Part shown: positions 7,257 through 13,233 of the stretch, piece after piece
Numbering within the stretch: the stretch's first letter is position 1
Layout of the letters: every line of letters starts with the position of its first letter
NCBI GenBank assembly: GCA_015499985.1
Contig: JAAAUF010001052.1
Span: forward strand, 1-13,233
Length of the DNA stretch: 13,233 nucleotides
Origin: Haplosporangium gracile
Taxonomy: Eukaryota > Mortierellomycota > Mortierellomycetes > Mortierellales > Mortierellaceae
Direction: 5' to 3'
The notes under the pieces: generated by a model
The model's database searches: none
The model's input: only the letters and a program-made list of their open reading frames with translations
What the model was told of the DNA's origin: nothing
Translations under genes and position numbers: made by a program

Positions 7257-7377
7257 TAAAAGGCGTGTGAGACGGGGCAGAATAAAGCAAAGGTGATGGA
7301 CAGGCGGAGGTGATGGGACCGAAAAGTGAAAGATAAAAGGCGCGTGAGACGGGACAGAATAAAGCAAAGGTGATGGA
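7257..7377 (-). repeat. 44-bp direct repeats next to the 13-bp array (right)
   Basis: Mirror of 5857-5977, with copies at 7257-7300 and 7334-7377. Confidence 0.93.
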
Positions 7378-7383
7378 TACATA

Positions 7384-7794
7384 TCACTGACTCTCGCTCA
7401 AAAGCATAATTAATTGCCGTTGCCTGCGCATCAGCGAGGAATGGGGGATACGGTGATGTTGAGCAGTGAAGGCAGGAAAGAATGTGGGATCGACAAAATA
7501 AAGGAGCGCATGCATGTAGTACAGATAAATCACAGCAGCCTCGGGGACCGAGATCAAACGAACTGAAGAGAAGACATGATCGTGTGAATGAAAAGGAGCG
7601 ACAGGAAGAGGTGAATGAAAAGGAGCGACAGGAAGAGGTGAAAGAACAAACCAAAGGATGAGGATGAGGATGAGGATGAGGATGACGGATGACGGAAAAG
7701 TGGATATTTTTTCGCGCTCTTTGTGATCTTTGTGGTCATTGTGGTCTTTGTGGTCATTGTGGTCGACTGCGGGCTGAGAACGAATGAATGCCAT
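7384..7794 (-). CDS. Doubtful 136-codon ORF built over short repeats (right)
   Basis: Mirror of 5440-5850, divergent from the right kinase copy. Same reservations: repeat-derived composition and no domain recognised. Confidence 0.25.
   Translation of the reverse strand: MAFIRSQPAVDHNDHKDHNDHKDHKEREKISTFPSSVILILILILILWFVLSPLPVAPFHSPLPVAPFHSHDHVFSSVRLISVPEAAVIYLYYMHALLYFVDPTFFPAFTAQHHRIPHSSLMRRQRQLIMLLSESQ
7589..7642 (-). repeat. 27-bp direct repeat, two units (right)
   Basis: Mirror of 5592-5645. Confidence 0.95.
7655..7693 (-). repeat. GGATGA hexamer tract (right)
   Basis: Mirror of 5541-5579. Confidence 0.9.
7720..7764 (-). repeat. 9-bp tandem repeat, five units (right)
   Basis: Mirror of 5470-5514. 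On the + strand the word TGTGGTC recurs every 9 bp just upstream of the right kinase promoter. Confidence 0.9.
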
Positions 7795-7860
7795 GATAAA
7801 AACATAGATTCACTCTTTGCGGCGATAAATAAGTTGTGTCTATTGCAAGCCGTCTCCGGG

Positions 7861-7868
7861 TATAAAAG
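7861..7868 (+). promoter_or_regulatory. TATA box of right kinase gene
   Basis: TATAAAAG lies 116 nt before the start codon. It is followed by a C/T-rich leader (about 7895-7965) of the kind common before fungal start codons. Transcription would be expected to begin about 30 nt downstream, giving an untranslated leader of roughly 85 nt. Confidence 0.75.
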
Positions 7869-7976
7869 GACATCCCATAGCCGCCATTTTTACTTCATTT
7901 TCCCTTTTCTTTTCCCATTCCACTTTTCCTTCTTTTTTTCCCTTCCGCCTTCCCTTCAAACCATCATATTATCAAC

Positions 7977-10900
7977 ATGTCTGAACAAGATAACAAGCGC
8001 AGGAACCCGCCTTCACCTGCTACCCCTTCCACCTCGCAACCGGTCTCCCCGTCATCCGTTCCTCGATCATCCGTCCGACCGCGACCAGGAGGAGCCTCAC
8101 CAGCCTCGCCTTCATCTCGCGCTCGACCAGGAATAGGCTCTCCAGGCTCCCCATCTTCCCGTCCTCCTCTCCCTCTCCCAACGTACTTGGTCTCACGACC
8201 GCCGGGGGAGGCTGCTCCTTCTATTGCTGTCACGTCTCCCATGGGACCCCCGCCCCAGGCTCGACCTTCGCGCGTTCCGACTAGGGCTGGCTCCTCCTCA
8301 TCAGCCTTGTCAAGGCCGCCGTTGGTCATGTCTGAACAAGTGCCGCCCATTGCTGTCACGTCTCCTACGAGACCTCCGCCCCAGGCTCGACCTTCGCGCA
8401 TTCCGACTAGGGCTGGCTCCTCCTTGTCAGCCTTGTCAAGGGCGCCGTTGGTCATGTCTGAACAAGTGCCGTCTATTGCTGTCACGTCTCCTACGAGACC
8501 CCCGCCCCAGGCTCGACCTTCGCGCATTCCGACTAGGGCTGACTCCTCTTTGTCAGCCTTGTCAAGGGCGCCGTTGGTCATGTCCGAACAAGTGCCGCCC
8601 ATTGCTGTCACGTCTCCTACGAGACCCCCGCCCCAGGCTCGACCTTCACGCATTCCAACTACAACTAGGGCTGACTCCTCCCCGCCATCCCCGTCAAGGC
8701 CGCCGTTGGTCACGTCGGAACAAACGCCGTCCACTGCTGTCACGTCTCACATGAGACCCCCGCTCCAAGCTCGACCTCCGCGCGTTTCGACTAGGGCTGG
8801 CTCCTCCTCGTCAGCCTTGTCGAGGGCGCCATTGGTCATGTCCGAACAACTGCCGTTCAGGTTTGGCACCGCTAGCCGCTACCAGAAGTACCCTTCACCC
8901 CATCCAGCTCGCCCCCATCCACGGCCCTCTCTTCCTCACCCGCGCCCGCCTCAGTCTGTGCCTGCTACGTCGTCGACACCAAGACGATCTCGTCCCGCTC
9001 CCTCCCCTGAGCAGCTGCCGGCCATCTTCCGTCCTGTGAGCGACCCTCAGGTTGAAGGATCCTCAACGTCACTTCGTCGAAGCGCTCGTCTGACTGCTGG
9101 TGTCGCCAAGGCTGGCGCTCCCGCCCCTCCTCCGTCTCCATCGCCAAAGATGCTTCCGTCCTTGGCGTCTCAGTCAGTCCCTACGCCCGCGCCCAGCGAG
9201 CCACGTCCGACGTTCTCACCCTCCCAGGCTGCGAGTTCTCGGCAAGCTAAGGACCAGCCAGGCTATGTCGAGCCTTTGGAGGTAATGATAAAGGCGATAA
9301 GATTTTGAACTACTGCTGTGGATCTTGTTCGGTTCGCCAGCAATCCTGTCCCACCCATTGCGAACCATTTGATTGCCTCTAACCTTACGTTCGCTCGTTG
9401 TTGCCTATGTGCTCCGATAGGTCTACGTCGATGGTAGCGCGGGGAACGAATACGTCTACTTGGAGACGATCTTTGCTGTAAGTAATCGACAGTGAATAAG
9501 GAGAGAGCGGGGGAAGGGTTAAGGGAGAGAGAAGAATAGGAGTGTGCGAGAAAGGAGATGTATACGAGAGAATAAGAGGAGTGAGGAATAATGAAGGTTG
9601 GATAAGAGAAGAAGGAGAAGGAGAGGAGTGTGCGAGAAGAAACGTACACTTGGGAGAAGAGATGTATACTTAGAAGATAAGGAGTGTTGGAAAAGTAAGA
9701 TGTAGGCGAGAAAACAAGAAGGGGCGAGTGGGAGAGTGGGCGTGCGAGAGAAGAAGAGTGCGACAGATATGAGATATAGGCGAGCGAAGAAGAGGAATAT
9801 GCGATAATTGAATGATTGGCGAGGGAAGAAGAACGAGAGAGTGGGCCAAAAGGAGGATTTTTTTTTGTTTGTAACACAATGGAGCAAGGAGAGTGGAGAT
9901 GAAAAAGAAAAAATTGGTGGCAAAAATTTTTGGTTATTGTAGAGCACTGGGCTAATGCATTTTTTTTTTTTTTTTTTCTTGGGCATTGATCGCTTTTAGG
10001 GAGCGCAAGGGACCGCCATCAGGGCACTGGCGAGCGGAAGAGGCTGGCCCGAGGCAACGATGGTCTGCCTCAAGTTGGTGAAGGAGGACAAGAAAATCAG
10101 CGTAAGTCAACCATGTGTCAATGATGTTGTCTCGTGTTTGCCCTCTCATTCCTCGATTGAAAACAAAAAAGCGAGCATGAGGCTTTTCATAGACTTATAT
10201 TTATATTCCAATTGGCTTGTCTATTTGATAAATAGTGGGAGCGGGAGAAAGACATGTACCACATCGCCATGCGACGTGATCTCGAGAACCCCAGCCGCGA
10301 GATTCCTGGCCAGAAGTACTTGCTCAAGTACTTTGGCGCATTCTTCCAGGAGGGTCAGTATGCTCTTGTCCTCCAGCTGGCCAAACAGGTAAGAAGAACA
10401 GATCTTGCTTGCCTTCGCTCTACTTTGAAATAATTTGGTCTGTAGTTGATTAGCAAGTTGATGATGGTGTATTGCCTTGTCTGACCGCTATGCCTGTTGC
10501 TCTACTCTGACTTATTAAAATAGAACCTCACCAAGTACATCCTCGAGCAAGGGGCCAGGATCCCGCGCCGAGAGATGCAGGGTCTAATCCGCGACATCTG
10601 TCGCGGATTGGACTATCTTCACTCACAGTGGATGATAGTCCACCGGGACATCAAATCGGACAACATTTTGTTGTCCGCGTCCCGGGAGATCCTCATCGCC
10701 GACTTCGGGGTCGCTGGCCGGGTCAACAAGAGGGGGGAGCTGAAGTAAGTATTCAAGATTGTTCTGAAATGTGTTTTGAGGGAATGGGGTATGTACACAA
10801 TTGTCAATCACGCGCAACATCTAACCAGACTTTCGTTTTTGCATGGCCATAGGGGCTTCATGGGGACCCCCCCTTTTATGGCCCCGGAGATCACGAGGGA

Positions 10901-11314
10901 GAAGTCGTGCCGCTATAGGATGTCCGTCGATTGCTACTCCCTCGGAATGCTCATGCATTTTATGGTCTGCCAGAAGTTTCCCCAGAGGGACGCGGCGACA
11001 AATGAGTTGATCAATGGAATCCAGTAAGTATATTCGATTTCATGCAGCCTTGCGATGCTCCCTTTGTGCTTTGATAATGACGTACTGTTGTACCTCTGCT
11101 GCTTTGGTGTTCGTAATCTCTAATGCGGCCATATGCTCATAAAAATAGAGCGTGGGAGCTTGCCAGAGACTTGGTTGATGACCTCCTCCACCAAGACCCA
11201 GCCCAACGATTGACGATCAAGCAAGCCTTGGCCCACCAGTTCTTCATCGATGACGATAGCAATGTCAACGCTGCTGGCGAAGACCTGGACTTGGCAAAGG
11301 TCACGCCTACCTAG
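7977..11314 (+). CDS. Ser/Pro-rich repeat protein with C-terminal Ser/Thr protein kinase domain (right copy)
   Basis: Predicted spliced exons are 7977-9281, 9421-9477, 10000-10101, 10236-10388, 10524-10744, 10853-11023 and 11149-11314. They sum to 2175 nt, or 724 residues. All donors are GTAAGT, GTAAGA or GTAATG and all acceptors are AG. The first four junctions are phase 0 and the last two are phase 2. Residues 1-435 are low-complexity Ser/Pro/Arg, with five 42-44 residue repeats at 82-293 and an RRSARL motif. The kinase domain starts near 446. It has a glycine loop I-F-A-G-A-Q-G-T-A (452-460), Lys479 in VCLK, a candidate helix-C Glu492, HRDIKSDN (579-586), DFG (599-601), GTPPFMAPE (617-625), Asp639 and Arg690. 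HRDIKSDN and the GTPPFMAPE loop resemble STE20/PAK-type kinases. No CRIB domain or membrane segment was seen. By family knowledge it should phosphorylate Ser/Thr using ATP; the substrate is unknown. The first glycine of the loop is replaced by Phe, but the catalytic residues are present, so it is probably active. The start ATG has A at -3 and lies 116 nt after a TATA box. Confidence 0.9.
8220..8855 (+). repeat. Coding tandem repeats in kinase exon 1, five units of about 126 bp (right)
   Basis: Units cover residues 82-123, 124-165, 166-207, 208-251 (two extra Thr) and 252-293. Each runs [S/P]-IAVTSP, then PPPQARPSR[V/I]PTRA, then SSxSALSR, then PLVMSEQ-x-P. Units 2 and 3 are the most alike and unit 5 the most diverged ([12 protein letters not shown]). 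Each unit carries an SR-PT basic patch and several Ser/Thr-Pro sites, the type of site targeted by proline-directed kinases. The unit length being a multiple of three keeps the frame. Confidence 0.97.
9478..9999 (+). other. Long purine-rich intron 2 of the kinase gene (right)
   Basis: This intron is 522 nt, whereas the other five are 108-139 nt. Donor GTAAGT at 9478 and acceptor TTTTAG ending at 9999 split the glycine loop between residues 454 and 455. The body is almost homopurine (GA-rich) with degenerate words such as GGAGTGTGCGAGAA and GAGATGTATAC recurring, so it looks like a decayed minisatellite. A CTAATG branch-like site (about 9952) and an 18-T run (9960-9977) precede the acceptor. 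No internal exon is evident. Left copy: 3235-3756. Confidence 0.75.
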
Positions 11315-11614
11315 GACGAGGACGACGATACCAACCGGGATAAAGAGGGAAGCACTGCTCTGTGACAGGAGCCAGAGGTTGTCGCGGCGCCACAGGAGAA
11401 GGGAGAGAAGGAGAAAGCAAGAGTTTCTACTGTAGGTCTTGACCAGAAAGTCGTTGTCCTCGAGGCTGGCGACCGAGGTCGTGCAGAGGAACTTGCCGTT
11501 CCCAAGGTGAAAGTCGAGAAGGAGGCCGAGGAGAAGGTTGAGGAGAAGAAGGCCGAGGACGTCGTTACGAAGGAGGGTGAAGGATGTGCTGAGAAGACCG
11601 CCGAGCTTTTTTAA
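11315..11614 (+). pseudogene. Glu/Lys-rich extension of the kinase frame after two in-frame stops (right)
   Basis: The kinase frame ends at TAG (11312-11314). The same frame then stays open for 16 codons, an acidic start DEDDDTNRDKEG, to TGA (11363-11365). It then runs another 82 codons to TAA (11612-11614). That last segment is strongly Glu/Lys-biased, with motifs such as EKEAEEKVEEKKAED, and has no frameshift, so it looks like a former charged C-terminal tail. An AATAAA signal 85 bp past the TAA, rather than 385 bp past the TAG, fits the TAA being the old stop. A 69-nt intron (11300-11368) would remove both stops in frame, but its donor GTCACG is unlike all others in this gene. Confidence 0.6.
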
Positions 11615-11928
11615 CCCTGAATTTTTGTCGCTTTTGCGTTTTTTTCCTTTGCTCTTCTATTTTTTTCTTTTCTTCGATTTTTTTTTTGCGTCTTCGCTAA
11701 TAAATGAATTGAATGCTGGTAGTGGGATTAGGTTCAAATATCCGACTGATGGTGTCAGCGAAGAAAAAAGGAATCCCAGTCTGCGATTGACCTTGAGTGC
11801 AATGACCTTTGCATAATCCAAATACGACACTAGTGGTGTTGGCTGAGAAGCGGGTTTATTTGTTGCTGAACCATATGCCGATTTCGAACCTACACTTCAC
11901 TCCGTTGCATCATAGGTTCTGACTGTGC
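11615..11928. other. Convergent intergenic region (right)
   Basis: Mirror of 1306-1619. Confidence 0.6.
11699..11704 (+). promoter_or_regulatory. Poly(A) signal of right kinase gene
   Basis: AATAAA after a T-rich stretch (about 11637-11690), in the expected position downstream of the gene. Confidence 0.6.
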
Positions 11929-12583
11929 CTACAGGTGTTCATCATCCTTGAAAAATCCCCGATCTCGGCTTCTCTCAGGGGTATATTGGATAGCGTGCCA
12001 ATTTTCTCCGATCCAGTCAAATGCCTGCAAGACTTGATCCTCAGCATCCTCTCCTCTCTATCGACCCAGTGCGCTGTTCTGTCGTCGGCCATCATAGGCA
12101 CTACCTCATCCCTCGGGGCCTCGACCACCGTTGGCTATGGGTCGGCCAAGGAATTTTTTTAGCTTCGACTTTCGGCACCCCCTTCTCCTCGGCTTCGTCT
12201 TCTTCGTCTTCGCCAGTTCCCGCCAATCTTCAGATGAAGAGACGTCTGTCAGAAGGATTGACACAAGGAAAAGCAAGGTCACCAACCGAATCAAGTCCTA
12301 CCGCTCGGCCCCGGACTTCCAGACGTCTTCGATCACAGACACAAGGCGACGAGACCCAGGGGATGTCAAAGATTGGCTCGACAGTTCGGCGTGCGCCGTA
12401 TGAACTAGAAACACGTATTCACAAGGTCCCAATAAGCGTCGCCAGCGTTGTCGTTCAACACGCCATCTACCGTCAGCACACGCCATGCAACAAGGCGCTC
12501 GCAGCGTAGAACGACAGCAGCGGTATCAAGCGCGCCGACACCGAGTCTGCGGGTACTTTCAGAAGCAAGACCGCCAGCACCAT
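11929..12583 (-). pseudogene. Broken gene relic convergent with the kinase (right)
   Basis: Mirror of 651-1305 with the same breaks. An unbroken 162-codon frame lies on the opposite (+) strand at 12021-12509. Its Ser-rich and Arg-rich stretches are what antisense of an acidic coding sequence gives, so I favour the minus strand here. Confidence 0.5.
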
Positions 12584-12830
12584 CTGCCAGGAAACAGGCA
12601 AGATGGATAGGTAAGTGAATGGAAAGGATGTACTTAGACTGAGTGGTTTATTGCAAGACAAGGTTAATAAAGAAAGAGGAATAAAGGTCTACTGATACTA
12701 GGAACTAGGAACATGTTTAGGCTACGTGTGGAATAGCGTGCTAGGGCCGTGTAAAATAAGGAAGCGTGCTAAACCTATGTAGCATGAAAAAGAGTGACGT
12801 CATCGAATTATACTAGATCTTGTTTGAGAT

Positions 12831-13232
12831 CTACTGGCTGAGCGTGGCACCATCATCACAAGTACCACCAGCACCATCACTATCATCGCCACCATCATCG
12901 CCACCATCACTATCATCACCACCATCCTCATCATTTTCGTCATCGTCAGCGACGGGAGCCGGCGTCAAACAAGAAACTCCTTCAGCTGCCGATAAAGCTT
13001 CAGCTAAGATAGGGCCACCTGAATGAAAACCACACCCTGTAGCTTTAAAAGAAAATTCCTTGAGTAACATTTGGTGCAGAATGGATGTAGGGAATAAGGA
13101 GGGGGCGAAATCTAACCGTGTTAATTGCTTGTATATTGTCCTGCGCTTTAGTATTACCATGATCCAAAGAGCTACGTACACTACAAGACTGGAAGTGTAA
13201 TTGGAGCAGTAAGGAGCAAACACTACAAAAAA
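12831..13232 (-). CDS. Acidic Asp/Gly-rich reading frame, open at the window edge (right)
   Basis: Mirror of 2-403, running off the right edge. Function unknown. The repeat tract is low-complexity, so similarity searches would be unreliable. Confidence 0.3.
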   Translation of the reverse strand, partial: FFVVFAPYCSNYTSSLVVYVALWIMVILKRRTIYKQLTRLDFAPSLFPTSILHQMLLKEFSFKATGCGFHSGGPILAEALSAAEGVSCLTPAPVADDDENDEDGGDDSDGGDDGGDDSDGAGGTCDDGATLSQ

Positions 13233-13233
13233 A

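Larger units (their letters stand above)
6934..13233 (-). repeat. Right arm of giant palindrome
   Basis: Inverted copy of 1-6300, with no mismatch seen in the stretches compared. It carries the plus-strand copy of the kinase gene, which is the easier copy to read. The first mismatch from the outside inward is at 6933 (C), whose complement G faces a T at 6301. Confidence 0.97.

Noticed and set aside
11300..11368. 69-nt intron that would splice out both stops after the kinase domain
   Set aside because: It preserves frame and has a CAG acceptor, but the donor GTCACG and its length do not match the other six introns. Kept only as an alternative in the finding.
12021..12509. 162-codon plus-strand ORF antisense to the gene relic (and mirror 725-1213)
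   Set aside because: Codon periodicity favours the other strand. Its Ser and Arg runs are what the antisense of Glu/Asp codons yields.
1..13233. Telomeric repeats, rRNA, tRNA or a CRISPR array
   Set aside because: No TTAGGG-like tandem tract occurs at the edges or centre, and no RNA gene signature was seen. The 13-bp array has no spacers.

Overview
This window is one giant inverted repeat. Position i on the + strand pairs with position 13234-i on the other strand. As far as I could compare by eye, the outer arms (1-6300 and 6934-13233) are identical. Everything below therefore occurs twice in mirror image. Only the central 633 bases (6301-6933) break the symmetry. They form a diverged inverted band of about 165-174 nt per side, then a perfect 62-bp inverted repeat, then a roughly 170-nt A+T-rich spacer. 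A 17-nt palindrome lies almost exactly at the geometric centre.

The sequence is eukaryotic and most likely fungal. The main gene has six spliceosomal introns with GTAAGT-like donors, CTAAC/CTGAC/CTAAT branch-like sites and AG acceptors. It also has a TATA box, a pyrimidine-rich leader and AATAAA 3' signals. I cannot assign a phylum. No prokaryotic operon layout, rRNA, tRNA, CRISPR array or telomeric repeat was seen.

Layout from the centre outward, per arm: (a) the imperfect central inverted repeat; (b) nine tandem copies of a 13-bp unit, with one solitary unit in the opposite orientation nearer the centre; (c) a stretch of short direct repeats (44, 27, 9 and 6 bp) that also carries a doubtful 136-codon ORF; (d) a TATA-type promoter; (e) a seven-exon gene for a 724-residue protein with a Ser/Pro-rich N-terminal half, containing five 42-44 residue tandem repeats, and a C-terminal serine/threonine protein kinase domain; (f) a Glu/Lys-rich reading frame after the kinase stop, interrupted by two in-frame stops; (g) a convergent, broken gene relic; (h) a gene-free spacer; (i) an acidic Asp/Gly-rich reading frame that runs off the window edge.

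The two kinase copies are head to head and transcribed outward from the centre. The relics point inward and converge with the kinases. This outward-facing, centrally promoted layout resembles palindromic minichromosomes or amplicons. The most interesting question is how the palindrome formed. A perfect outer duplication around a diverged inner repeat is what fold-back synthesis from an older short inverted repeat would leave, and also what reading around an imperfectly paired hairpin end would give. Amplification or assembly artefacts must be excluded first.
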